Of a stretch of 64,000 nucleotides of DNA, positions 1 through 8,299 are shown one piece after another. Under the pieces are notes generated by a model, which was given only the letters and a program-made list of their open reading frames with translations, searched no databases and had not been told where the DNA came from. Origin of the DNA: Prochlorococcus marinus str. MIT 9313 (lineage in GTDB: Bacteria > Cyanobacteriota > Cyanobacteriia > PCC-6307 > Cyanobiaceae). The first letter of the stretch is position 1, and the number at the start of each line of letters is the position of its first letter. A program made the position numbers and the translations under genes. The stretch is from assembly GCF_000011485.1 (NCBI RefSeq), contig NC_005071.1:2173347-2237346 (forward strand), given 5' to 3'.

Positions 1-432
1 CAAGACCTCACAGCCTGGATTGAAAGCGTCCGTCGTGACCCAACCCTGACCTGTCCTGAGATTGTGCGCCTCAGCCCGATGCTCAGCCTGGGCCTTCAAC
101 TCACGGATGACGCCACCATCACTGAACTGAATCACTCTTGGCGCCAACGATCTGAATCGACTGACGTCCTCTCCTTCCCAGCACTGGATAACAGCCTCGT
201 CCTACCAACAGACACTTGCGTCGAACTGGGCGACATTGTCGTCTCAGTGCAAACAGCACAACGCCAAGCCAAACAACACAGCCATGAACTTGGCCTAGAA
301 CTCCGCTGGTTGGTAAGCCATGGCCTCCTGCATCTACTGGGCTGGGACCACCCAACAGATCAGAGCCTGAAAACGATGCTGAGCTACCAGGAGCAACTTC
401 TCAGCATCAACGGTAAGGTTCATCACCACTAG
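1..432 (+). CDS. ybeY: Endoribonuclease YbeY, 5-prime end missing
   Basis: YbeY is a zinc-dependent RNase that matures the 3-prime end of 16S rRNA and takes part in ribosome quality control in the cytoplasm. The zinc motif HGLLHLLGWDH (family pattern HGxLHLxGYDH) lies near the C-terminus. The reading frame is open from base 1, so the true start is outside the window; the GTG at 64 is internal, because residues before it also read as protein. At least 143 residues are present, against 150-190 for the family. The next gene, dgkA, starts 24 bases after the stop, the usual YbeY-DgkA order of bacteria. Confidence 0.93.
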   Translation, partial: QDLTAWIESVRRDPTLTCPEIVRLSPMLSLGLQLTDDATITELNHSWRQRSESTDVLSFPALDNSLVLPTDTCVELGDIVVSVQTAQRQAKQHSHELGLELRWLVSHGLLHLLGWDHPTDQSLKTMLSYQEQLLSINGKVHHH

Positions 433-456
433 TGATGCAATCCAAGAGATCACTAC

Positions 457-915
457 ATGCTCCCTCAGACCAACAATTTGTTGTCCGAAGAGATCACCCC
501 ACTATCCAGCCAAGGGCATCAAGCTGCCCGGCGGGGCGCCTGGCGAATTGCCGCAGACCTACCAAGCAGCTTTCGCTACGCAGCCCAAGGTCTGGCCTAT
601 GGCATCGTCAGTCAGCGCAACTTCCGCATCCATGTCGTAATCGGTGCCGTCGTTTTCGGTCTGGGGCTCTGGCTGCAACTGAATCTCAACGATCTAGCCG
701 TCTTGGTTCTCACTGTGGCGGCAGTACTTGTCTTGGAGTTGCTCAATACATCCATCGAAGCTGTGGTGGACCTAGCAATCGGTCGCCGCTTTCACCCCCT
801 TGCCCGCATCGCCAAAGACACTGCTGCTGCTGCTGTGATGGTTGCCGCCATTAGCTCTCTACTGATTGCCCTGCTGCTGCTGCTCCCTCCTCTACTGATC
901 CGCCTTGGGCTCTGA
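457..915 (+). CDS. dgkA: Diacylglycerol kinase / undecaprenol kinase family membrane protein
   Basis: Small integral membrane lipid kinase of the DagK family (152 residues), which phosphorylates diacylglycerol or undecaprenol. The N-terminal 35 residues are cytoplasmic; then come SFRYAAQGL and the RNFRIH motif, a first membrane segment, the catalytic region [13 protein letters not shown] with its conserved Glu and Asn, [13 protein letters not shown], and a last hydrophobic helix. ATG at 457 is the first ATG in frame. It is probably cotranscribed with ybeY upstream and trpG 14 bases downstream. The choice between diacylglycerol and undecaprenol as substrate is not visible in the sequence. Confidence 0.92.
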   Translation: MLPQTNNLLSEEITPLSSQGHQAARRGAWRIAADLPSSFRYAAQGLAYGIVSQRNFRIHVVIGAVVFGLGLWLQLNLNDLAVLVLTVAAVLVLELLNTSIEAVVDLAIGRRFHPLARIAKDTAAAAVMVAAISSLLIALLLLLPPLLIRLGL

Positions 916-929
916 CGCCCTGCAGCCCC

Positions 930-1538
930 ATGCTCCTAATTATCGACAACTACGACAGCTTCACCTTCAACCTGGTGCAGTATTTAGGGGAACTGGCCGC
1001 AAAGCATCCTGTCGCTGCTGATCTACGGGTTGAGCGCAACGATGCTCTCTGCCTCAGCCAAATCAGGGAGCTACACCCCGCCGCCATCCTGCTCTCACCT
1101 GGTCCGGGCAATCCTGATCAATCCGGAGTTTGCCTGGAGGTGCTGACCGAGCTGGCTCCCACAATCCCCACCCTCGGGGTGTGCTTGGGGCATCAAGCCC
1201 TAGCTCAAGCCTACGGAGGCAAGGTGGTGCAAGCTGATGAACTGATGCATGGCAAAACCTCGCCTGTGCTGCACAACGGCGAAGGGCTGTTTAAAGGCTT
1301 ACCCCTACCACTCACTGCTACCAGATATCACAGCCTGATTGCCGAGCGAGAGAGCCTGCCGGACTGCCTAGAAGTCACCGCATGGCTAGAGGACGGCACA
1401 ATCATGGGCCTACGTCATCGAACACACCCCCATCTACAAGGAGTGCAGTTCCATCCCGAAAGTGTGCTCACAGAAGCAGGCCATCAACTGCTTACCAACT
1501 TTTTGCGTCTGACTGAAGCCAGCGAAAAGCACTGCTAA
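930..1538 (+). CDS. trpG: Anthranilate / aminodeoxychorismate synthase, glutamine amidotransferase subunit
   Basis: Class I glutamine amidotransferase of 202 residues that supplies ammonia to anthranilate synthase (tryptophan) or aminodeoxychorismate synthase (folate). The start [14 protein letters not shown] is characteristic. The catalytic triad is visible: Cys85 in GVCLGHQA, His175 and Glu177 in QFHPES. The oxyanion loop LSPGPGNP is near residue 56. In cyanobacteria one amphibolic subunit often serves both pathways, so trpG and pabA cannot be separated here. It follows dgkA closely on the same strand. Confidence 0.95.
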   Translation: MLLIIDNYDSFTFNLVQYLGELAAKHPVAADLRVERNDALCLSQIRELHPAAILLSPGPGNPDQSGVCLEVLTELAPTIPTLGVCLGHQALAQAYGGKVVQADELMHGKTSPVLHNGEGLFKGLPLPLTATRYHSLIAERESLPDCLEVTAWLEDGTIMGLRHRTHPHLQGVQFHPESVLTEAGHQLLTNFLRLTEASEKHC

Positions 1539-1564
1539 CTTCCAAAACACTCCCGCTTCCACTC

Positions 1565-2302
1565 ATGCCTTCCCTCTTCAAGGTTCTGAGCACCCGTAGC
1601 CTTTCTGCAGCTTCAGCTGTGGGTTTAGTACTGTCCTCAGCCTCCTCGGCCATTGCCGGCGGAGTCACGATTACGAGTTACGGCCACAGTGCTCTACTGA
1701 TCCAAGGCGGTGGGCAATCGGTGTTGCTCAACCCATTCAAGGCCGTGGGCTGCGCTGCAGGCCTGCGCGAGCCCCGGGTGAATGCCACTGTGATCCTTGC
1801 CAGCTCTGAGCTTGCTGATGAAGGAGCTCAAGTCGCTAGTGGTCGCTTCCTCGTGCAACCAGGTTCATACCGCATTGGCGGCTTAAACCTAGAGGGATTT
1901 GCGGCTCCCCATGACCGCCTGGGCGGTCGCCGTTTCGGCCAAGCCACCCTCTGGCGCTGGCAACAAGGCGGCCTGCAATTTGCTCACCTTGGCGGCAGCG
2001 CTGCCTCTTTATCGGGAGAAGACAAAGTTCTGCTTGGACGTCCCGACGTCTTGATCATCGGCGTAGGGGGTGGCGCCAAGGTCTATGACGGCGCTGAAGC
2101 AGCACAAGTCGTCAATGCACTCAATCCACGCCGAGTCATCCCAGTGCAATACGTGAGTGGTGCAGCGCCAAGCGACTGTGATCAAACAGGGGTGCAACCA
2201 TTCCTTGATGCGATGGCAGGTACACCGGTCAAGCAAACAGGAACGACCATCAGCCTGCCGAGCGATCTGGGTGATGGACCCGTCATTGAGGTGATGCGCT
2301 AA
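1565..2302 (+). CDS. Secreted metallo-beta-lactamase-fold protein (UlaG-like)
   Basis: Protein of 245 residues with a signal peptide: basic start, hydrophobic stretch around residues 12-30 ending SSAIAGG, so probably periplasmic or thylakoid-lumenal. After it comes the beginning of a UlaG-type metallo-beta-lactamase fold (ITSYGHSALLIQGGGQSVLL). The classical HxHxDH metal motif is not evident; APHDRLGG and IIGVGGG are the nearest equivalents. A hydrolytic role is therefore inferred from fold only, and the substrate is unknown. It starts 26 bases after trpG on the same strand. Confidence 0.7.
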   Translation: MPSLFKVLSTRSLSAASAVGLVLSSASSAIAGGVTITSYGHSALLIQGGGQSVLLNPFKAVGCAAGLREPRVNATVILASSELADEGAQVASGRFLVQPGSYRIGGLNLEGFAAPHDRLGGRRFGQATLWRWQQGGLQFAHLGGSAASLSGEDKVLLGRPDVLIIGVGGGAKVYDGAEAAQVVNALNPRRVIPVQYVSGAAPSDCDQTGVQPFLDAMAGTPVKQTGTTISLPSDLGDGPVIEVMR

Positions 2303-2351
2303 CAGCGCATCCATAGCCTGAGTGAGTCGATCAGCATGTCTTGCCGATCAC

Positions 2352-3491
2352 TCAGGCTGCAAGAGACTCAACAGTGGCAAAGGCTTGCCAAAATTGCTGC
2401 ATTTGCTCAATCGTGCCGATGCTGACCCGCAAGGATCCATCAATCAGCGGTTTGCCAGTCATCAGCCGAACCAAGATGCCTCGCTTGCGTAAGGCTGCTT
2501 CCACCTCTGTTGGTTGCTGCTGCGGCCAGATCAACAGGTAATTCCCTCCATCAAGGTGGTAAGGCACACCAGAAGCATCAAGACGAGCGCTAATCCAATC
2601 ACGCGCCTTCAACACATCAGCCACGTAGGCATCCACGTAAGCCTGATCATCAAGAGCCGCGAAAGCTGCTGTTACCGCAAAGCTATTGATGTCATAAGGC
2701 CCAGTCACACGACTGACGCGATCGATCACATCAGCAGAGCCGATCGCAAACCCCATGCGCAGACCAGCCAAACCTGCGGTTTTGGCCAGCGAACGCAACA
2801 CCAACAGATTCGGGGTAACACTGAAATCTGCTTGCGGCAAAACGCTATCGCCCGTGAACGCCTCATAAAGCTCATCGACTACCACCAACGTTTCAGGCGC
2901 TGCAACAGCCAGCTCAAGGATCTGCTCAGGCGCCAAGCGCGTGCCTGTGGGGTTGTTGGGATTGCAGAGCAACAGCAGCCTCGGCCGCTTCTGCTGCAAA
3001 AGCGTGCGGATCACCTGCAGAGGGAAGCGAAAATCGCTGCCTTCATAGGGAATTGCCAGAATCTTCATCCCCTGCATCTGGGCGCAGGGCGTGTAGTAGC
3101 CAAAGGTAGGGCTCGTTGTCAGTAAGCGATCACCACGATCGCCATAGGCATGAAAGATGGCGTGAATCGCTGCATCAACGCCGTTAAATAAGCCAATCTG
3201 ACTAGGGCTGAGTGGCTGGGTCAGCCCTGGTCGGCCCTGATCACGATTGCTCAAATTGGCCACCACCGCTTCTCGCAACCCGTCGTACTCCGGATAAACG
3301 GCGATCTGATCAGCAGGAATCGCTCGCAACGCCTCGAGTACACGAGGGCTAGGGCCGATCGTATTCTCATTAAAATCAAGACGCAGCAATCCACGGCGTC
3401 CCTCAAGCGGAGCGCTATAGGCCTTCAGACACTCCACTTCCACCCGAGGAGCGGGGGCACCAGAACTCATTCGTGCAGGTGAAGACCCCAT
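2352..3491 (-). CDS. hisC: Histidinol-phosphate aminotransferase-like PLP enzyme
   Basis: Fold-type I PLP aminotransferase of about 379 residues, most like HisC, which converts imidazole-acetol phosphate and glutamate to histidinol phosphate. Visible are LDFNENTIGPSP near the N-terminus, the cofactor Asn loop NPNNPTGT, the Asp/Tyr pair in VVVDELYEAF, and the PLP Lys in SLAKTAGLAGLRMGFAIG. The ATG at 3491 overlaps the argS stop as TGATG; a GTG lies one codon upstream. Coupling to argS suggests translation from one mRNA. Other aromatic aminotransferase activities cannot be excluded. Confidence 0.85.
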   Translation of the reverse strand: MGSSPARMSSGAPAPRVEVECLKAYSAPLEGRRGLLRLDFNENTIGPSPRVLEALRAIPADQIAVYPEYDGLREAVVANLSNRDQGRPGLTQPLSPSQIGLFNGVDAAIHAIFHAYGDRGDRLLTTSPTFGYYTPCAQMQGMKILAIPYEGSDFRFPLQVIRTLLQQKRPRLLLLCNPNNPTGTRLAPEQILELAVAAPETLVVVDELYEAFTGDSVLPQADFSVTPNLLVLRSLAKTAGLAGLRMGFAIGSADVIDRVSRVTGPYDINSFAVTAAFAALDDQAYVDAYVADVLKARDWISARLDASGVPYHLDGGNYLLIWPQQQPTEVEAALRKRGILVRLMTGKPLIDGSLRVSIGTIEQMQQFWQAFATVESLAA

Positions 3492-5302
3492 CACATCCGC
3501 TCCAGCGTGGGAATACCCAACAACGACAGCCCTAGTTTTAGGGTATCTGCCGTGAGCCGGCAGAGTGCAAGGCGACAGCTACGAGAAGGTTGCTCAGCCT
3601 TCAACACCGGCACCTGATCGTAAAAGCGATTAAACACCTGGCTGAGCTCAAACAGATAGGTGCAGAGACGATTGGGTAACAACTCCTCCTCAACTTCGGC
3701 GATCACTGCATCAAACTTAAGTAACTCACGCACTAAAGCCCATTCCTGCGTTTCACTGAACTGAAGCTCAGCCGTAGTGACATCAAGATCGCCCCCCTTG
3801 CGCGCAATACCGGCGATACGAACAACGGCATAAAGCAGATAGGGAGCTGTATTGCCCTGCAGAGCAAGCATGCGATCAAAACTGAACTGGTAGTTGGTGA
3901 TTCGGTTCTGGCTGAGATCGGCATACTTCACTGCTGCCAGCCCCACCGTGGTGGCCACCTGCTCAATAAAAGATTCATCTTCATCCCGGCCCTCCTCCTG
4001 CAGCCGACGGCGCAGATCAGACTCAGCGCGCTCAACAGCCTCATCGAGTAACTCGCGCAGACGAACAGTGTCACCAGCACGCGTTTTGAGCTTCTTGCCA
4101 TCTTCCCCCTGAACCAGGCCAAAAGGCACGTGCTGGAGACGACCAGCATCAGGGATCCAACCTGCGCGCTGAGCAACCTGAAAGACGCCAGCGAAATGAT
4201 TGGCCTGGCCAGCATCGGTCACGTAAATCACACGCCGAGCGCCATCACCTTGGGGAGGAGCAGCAAAGCGATAGCGCATGGCTGCCAGATCGGTGGTGGC
4301 GTAATTGAAGCCACCATCACTCTTCTGAACAATCACAGGCAGAGGTTTGCCGTCCTTACCCGTAACACCCTCAAGAAAAACACACTGAGCGCCGTCATCG
4401 CTAACGAGCAAACCGGAGACATTGAGATCCTCAACGACGCTCTCTAGATAGGCATTGTAAAACGATTCGCCGCGCTCGTTGAGACGAACATCAAGCCGAT
4501 CGTAGATCTTTTGAAATTCACGGCGCGACTGATCACATAGCAAACTCCAAGCCTTCAAGGAAATAGGATCACCCCCTTGCAATTTCACCACCTCCTCACG
4601 GGAGGTGGTCTGAAAAGCCTCGTCATCATCAAAGCGTTGCTTCGCCTGGCGATAAAACACCACAAGATCGCCAAGATCAACAGCATCAGCTGTTTCAAGA
4701 GCCTCTGGTGCCACTTGCTTCAAGTGGGTAATCAACATCCCAAACTGCGTACCCCAATCGCCTACATGGTTAAGACGCAGCACGGGGTGTCCACGAAACT
4801 CCAACACCCGAGCGAGGGAATCGCCAATGATCGTGGAACGCAAGTGCCCCACATGCATCTCCTTGGCGATGTTGGGGCTGGAGAAATCCACCACCACTGG
4901 AGTGGGCTGTTGCCCATCGTTATCGCCCTCCACCAGCGGCACGCCCAAACGAGCATCAGCCAGCCTTGCCTGCACTTCAGCAGCCAGGCATTCGGGCCGG
5001 ACGGTGAGATTAATGAAACCAGGCCCAGCAATTTCTGGCGTCAAGCAAATGGCCGTGAATGCCGTATCGACCATCAGCTGGTCGACAATCGCTGCAGCAA
5101 TTTGACGCGGAGGCTGCTTGAGCGGCTTAGCGAGGGGTAAGGCAGCATTGGCCTGAAAATCACCAAATTCAGGCTTGCTGGCTGGGGCCAATTGTGGATC
5201 CAAGCCAGTGCCACTCTCACGTGCGGAGGCTGCGGCTTCAGGGAAGGCACGGTCGATCGCCGCCCGCAGTTGACTCTCCAGAGCGTGAGCAAGGCTGAGC
5301 AT
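3491..5302 (-). CDS. argS: Arginyl-tRNA synthetase
   Basis: Class I aminoacyl-tRNA synthetase, about 603 residues from the ATG at 5302; an upstream in-frame TTG at 5329 would add nine residues. The HIGH motif appears as [17 protein letters not shown], followed by [12 protein letters not shown]. The KMSKS equivalent is degenerate, as usual in ArgRS ([12 protein letters not shown]). The C-terminal DALR anticodon-binding domain ends [11 protein letters not shown], the typical ArgS terminus. It charges tRNA-Arg in the cytoplasm. The stop overlaps the start of the hisC-like gene. Confidence 0.97.
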   Translation of the reverse strand: MLSLAHALESQLRAAIDRAFPEAAASARESGTGLDPQLAPASKPEFGDFQANAALPLAKPLKQPPRQIAAAIVDQLMVDTAFTAICLTPEIAGPGFINLTVRPECLAAEVQARLADARLGVPLVEGDNDGQQPTPVVVDFSSPNIAKEMHVGHLRSTIIGDSLARVLEFRGHPVLRLNHVGDWGTQFGMLITHLKQVAPEALETADAVDLGDLVVFYRQAKQRFDDDEAFQTTSREEVVKLQGGDPISLKAWSLLCDQSRREFQKIYDRLDVRLNERGESFYNAYLESVVEDLNVSGLLVSDDGAQCVFLEGVTGKDGKPLPVIVQKSDGGFNYATTDLAAMRYRFAAPPQGDGARRVIYVTDAGQANHFAGVFQVAQRAGWIPDAGRLQHVPFGLVQGEDGKKLKTRAGDTVRLRELLDEAVERAESDLRRRLQEEGRDEDESFIEQVATTVGLAAVKYADLSQNRITNYQFSFDRMLALQGNTAPYLLYAVVRIAGIARKGGDLDVTTAELQFSETQEWALVRELLKFDAVIAEVEEELLPNRLCTYLFELSQVFNRFYDQVPVLKAEQPSRSCRLALCRLTADTLKLGLSLLGIPTLERM

Positions 5303-5668
5303 GAACTCCGAGGCGAAATGGGCCTGCAATCACCCTGATCATCACTGACCACGATGCCGGCAACCAGCAAGCCTGCTTCAGCACTCTTCTCAAGCGATCA
5401 CCATTAACAATGAGGGCTGATCTTTTAAAAGGTGAAAGAGCAGCAGGAAGAGCTTGCCTAGCTCAACCTGAGAGCTTTCTTCTCCGTCTAGGTTTTCGGC
5501 TCAATAGGCGGCTCAATAAAAGCTGGATCAGCAGAGCCAATGCACTGATTGATCCTTTCGTTATTCGTTCTCTTCATCAGCTCTTGGTTGTTCCCTTGCT
5601 GATGATTCTGCTCTGATGCCGTCAGCACATGGCTCGGACGACCTACTGCCGACAACTGGGTACTACGC
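5303..5668. other. Intergenic, no supported gene
   Basis: Between the divergent argS and the transposase gene. Short frames of under 70 codons lie on both strands but show no protein-like features. No strong hairpin or conserved RNA was recognised. The promoter of argS and the upstream border of the transposase locus must lie here. Confidence 0.5.
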
Positions 5669-6454
5669 ATGGCTCGAGCCAAACGCTTACTGCCGGCTGG
5701 CTGCAGTTTTCATATCACGCTGCGCTGCAATAGCAGGCAGTTCTTGATTGCAAAAGCCCTTAGGCGAGATGTGCTGCTAGCTGTGCTTGCTAAAGCCAAG
5801 CAGAAGGTTCCTCATCGCTTGTATGCGGTGTGCCTGATGGCCAACCACCTGCACTTGCTGCTGCGTCCTGATGATGCAAGTGAGCTGCCGAAATTGATGC
5901 ATTGGATTGGCTGGTATTCAGCGATGGCACTTAATCGTCTTTCTGGTCGTTGCGGACATTTTTGGGAGGCTAGGTATTACGCCACTGCAATTGCTCCAAA
6001 AGATCACAGACGAGTGCTGAATACCTTGCGCTACATCCACGCCAACCCAAAGGCAGCAGGAATCAGAAAAGGGTTTTATGACCCCTATTCCAATTACGGG
6101 CATTACGGCAGGTTGGAATGTGATGGCATCAGTGAGTGGCACCCCAGCTTTTTGCAACTGGCATCAAGCCTGAAGGGCTGTTCCAGGCGTTATGAGCGCT
6201 TTTGCGAGCGGTATCGCCATCACGCCAAAGCAGGAGCCAAATGCCATTGGGGCTCACGGATCCTGAAGCGATTTGTTCAGAGCAGCAGGAGCAACAGAAG
6301 CAAGAGAAAGCGAATATCACCAGGTCAACAGCAACTCCCTTTTGCTTTTGATGTTCGGCTCAATCAAATCCCAGAGGAGTGGCATCAGGTTGCGGTGAGA
6401 TTTAGCAAGCCGAATGGAATCAGAGATGGAGATCAAACTCTCAGGCTGTGGTGA
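5669..6454 (+). mobile_element. REP-associated tyrosine transposase (RAYT, IS200-like Y1/HUH family)
   Basis: Single-strand-specific Y1 transposase of the TnpA_REP (RAYT) group, 261 residues. Features seen: the N-terminal FHITLRCNSRQFLI strand, the HUH motif in MANHLHLLLRP (HLH), the region HFWEARYYATAI, and LRYIHANPKAAGI, which carries the family Tyr before a conserved Asn-Pro. The C-terminal third is basic and Ser-rich, perhaps for DNA binding. RAYTs are single-copy, domesticated relatives of IS200 transposases that act on short palindromic REP sequences. I see no clear IS ends around it. The procA relic cassette begins about 130 bases downstream. Confidence 0.85.
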
Positions 6455-6583
6455 TTAAGTTAGGAATATAAGTAGTTTTAGGGCAAAAGGATTTAGAGGT
6501 AAATTTGTGATGAATACGAAAAACTATTGGTGGTTGCTGCCTGCTAAAGAAGACATCAAGGTAACTTTTTGCAAGTCAATGGG

Positions 6584-6674
6584 GCCAGGTATCGGATGCC
6601 GTTTTAAGCGAATAGGGAAGTCATTGAAGAAATAAAAAGCCCCTGCTAATGCAAGGGCTTTGAGTGTGTAGGCT
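6584..6674 (-). repeat. Orphan procA cassette block (copy 0)
   Basis: Nearly identical to the blocks between the procA genes at 61.4-63.4 kb, 55 kb away. Read on the minus strand it holds the motif AGCCTACACACTC, a terminator hairpin, then CTTCCCTATTCGCTTAAAAC and GGCATCCGATACCTGG. In the array the latter part leads into the next procA leader; here it runs into unrelated sequence with no leader, so a second precursor gene has been lost. Confidence 0.85.
6634..6660 (-). terminator. Rho-independent terminator after the orphan procA
   Basis: On the minus strand AAGCCCTTGC, loop ATTA, GCAGGGGCTT (one G-T pair) followed by a T run. It lies about 40 bases after the stop of the orphan procA pseudogene. 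Confidence 0.8.
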
Positions 6675-6701
6675 CCACATTTCAACCGACAACTCAACAA
6701 C

Positions 6702-6956
6702 TCAGCAACAGTAGGAGGTTTCACATTTGTAGTTTCTCGTGGTTTGCCCCCAGTCGTGGTTGAAAGCACCCCCAGCCAAACCTTCCAGCTCAGCATCAGA
6801 CAGGGTTTTACGATGCTCTTTTAAGTCTTCTATGGTGATCGAGAAGCCTGCAGCTTTGGCAATAGCAATAACATCAGCGCCTTCTGCCTTGAGCTGTTCC
6901 TGCAATGTAGTATCGGCTTGAACTTTGGCGATGAATGCTTTGAGTTGTTCCTCGAT
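6702..6956 (-). pseudogene. Orphan prochlorosin precursor (procA) lacking its start codon
   Basis: A complete Nif11-type leader plus core can be read over 84 codons. The leader runs EEQLKAFIAKVQADTTLQEQ and on to LSDAELEGLAGG; the core starts AFNHDWGQTTRN and ends KCETSYCC (21 residues; three Cys, with Ser/Thr before them). Where the array genes begin ATG TCA GAA GAA, this copy reads TAA ATC GAG GAA: three bases are gone and with them the ATG, and a stop lies immediately upstream. Translation could start only at the rare codon ATC or at an internal TTG (6905), which would remove 17 leader residues. Probably inactive; a non-canonical start is the alternative. Confidence 0.8.
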
Positions 6957-7023
6957 TTAGTTGTCTATTCTTCATCTATAGCCCAATCTAAGGTTGTTGA
7001 ATGCATGCACTTGAAGATTTGAC

Positions 7024-7173
7024 TTATTTGGTATCTTTAATGTTGATCTCCATCACGCCGAGATCTGCTGTACTGCCATCCTCTTGAGCAACAACAGGCT
7101 GAATGGGAGAAATAGCTAAGACAAGAGCAGCAGCACCAGTAAGCGATAAAGAAAGACAAACCGAACTCTGCAC
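7024..7173 (-). CDS. Small secreted peptide, function unknown
   Basis: A 49-residue frame from GTG at 7173. Residues 5-24 (CLSLSLTGAAALVLAISPIQ) form a hydrophobic core ending PVVAQ, a Sec signal peptide; the mature part is short and acidic, EDGSTADLGVMEINIKDTK. No homologue recognised and no clear Shine-Dalgarno. A longer overlapping frame on the same strand (7037-7315) is Cys- and Ser-rich and less protein-like. It lies downstream of nadC. Confidence 0.35.
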   Translation of the reverse strand: MQSSVCLSLSLTGAAALVLAISPIQPVVAQEDGSTADLGVMEINIKDTK

Positions 7174-7311
7174 GGGGATTGACTAAGTAATCAGCCCATG
7201 TTGCTTTGAATAATGGGTTTAATGGCTGAGCTTGAGTCAGTCGCTGTGTTAGCAAGCAAGATTGGCTTAAAATAGAACAACCTCGATACCACTTAGGCAG
7301 GCGTCGTTGAT

Positions 7312-8202
7312 TCAAACCGCTGTTGATTCAAATCGCATGCTGATATCAAGCCAGGGGCTGCGCGTCACTGGAGCACTCGTCGAGATCAAATCAATCCCTG
7401 TTGCCGCGTAGGCATGCAACTGGCCAGGGTCCACACCAGACGCCTCCAGAACCACAGGCCCTTCAGCTCTCTGCTCTGCCAATAGACGCAAGCGCGGCAC
7501 CAAGTCTTGCAACTGAGTAGGGGAAAATTCATCCAACAGCACACCATTCGCTCCAGCCCGAATCGCCTCAGCAGCCTGGTCGGCAGTTTCAGCTTCAACG
7601 ATCACTTGAGCTGGCCATGGTGCGCTTGTGCGAACAGCGGCGACAGCTGCAGCCATGCTGCCAGCCCAAGCCAAATGGTTCTCCTTCAGCATGGCGGCAT
7701 CATCCAAACCACAACGGTGATTCACTCCCCCCCCACAGCGAACGGCGTACTTCTCCAACACACGTAGCCCAGGAGTGGTCTTACGGGTGTCAGCCAAGCG
7801 CACAGACGACCCACGCAACTGATCCACGAGTGCGGCAGTTGCGGTTGCCACGCCAGACAATCGCATCGCCAAATTCAGTGCTGTTCGCTCAACAGCCGCC
7901 AACGCTGAGGCCTGCCCCTCAAGCCGCAGTAAATCTTGGCCAACTGAAACTGAAGCCCCTTCACTGACGAGAAGCTGCACCCTGGCCTTTGGATCAAGCG
8001 CATGCAGCAATGGCTCAACGAACACTCCTCCACAAAACAGACCATCGGCTTTCGCTCGCCAACACGCACGACCATGACAACCACGCAAAGCAGGAGCGGT
8101 GAGATCACCGCGACCGAGATCTTCTGCCAACCAGCTCTCAAGCCTGCTGCGCAGTTCTGGAGTCAGGGTCAGCGAAGGTGAAGAGACTGACATGGAAAAC
8201 AT
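7312..8202 (-). CDS. nadC: Nicotinate-nucleotide pyrophosphorylase (quinolinate phosphoribosyltransferase)
   Basis: Converts quinolinate and PRPP to nicotinate mononucleotide in de novo NAD synthesis. About 293-296 residues, usual for the family; ATG at 8202 or the ATG three codons later. Diagnostic motifs: AEDLGRGDLT near residue 30, LADTRKTTPGLRVLEKYAVRCGGGVNHR (substrate-binding Arg and Lys, given here only as landmarks), the Lys of MLKENHL, VEAETADQAAEA and LLDEFSP. It lies 97 bases downstream of mnmE on the same strand. Confidence 0.95.
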   Translation of the reverse strand: MFSMSVSSPSLTLTPELRSRLESWLAEDLGRGDLTAPALRGCHGRACWRAKADGLFCGGVFVEPLLHALDPKARVQLLVSEGASVSVGQDLLRLEGQASALAAVERTALNLAMRLSGVATATAALVDQLRGSSVRLADTRKTTPGLRVLEKYAVRCGGGVNHRCGLDDAAMLKENHLAWAGSMAAAVAAVRTSAPWPAQVIVEAETADQAAEAIRAGANGVLLDEFSPTQLQDLVPRLRLLAEQRAEGPVVLEASGVDPGQLHAYAATGIDLISTSAPVTRSPWLDISMRFESTAV

Positions 8203-8299
8203 CTTGCAAACAAAAATACAATCTTTCCAAGCGTGATTGGCTAGGCAGAAAAAAGCGTTTTGCCACTATTGATTCACACTAGTGCGTTTCTATTTTCAC

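Noticed and set aside
7037..7315. 92-codon minus-strand frame after nadC
   Set aside because: Cys-rich run YWCCCSCLSYF looks like an out-of-frame reading of the signal peptide at 7024-7173.
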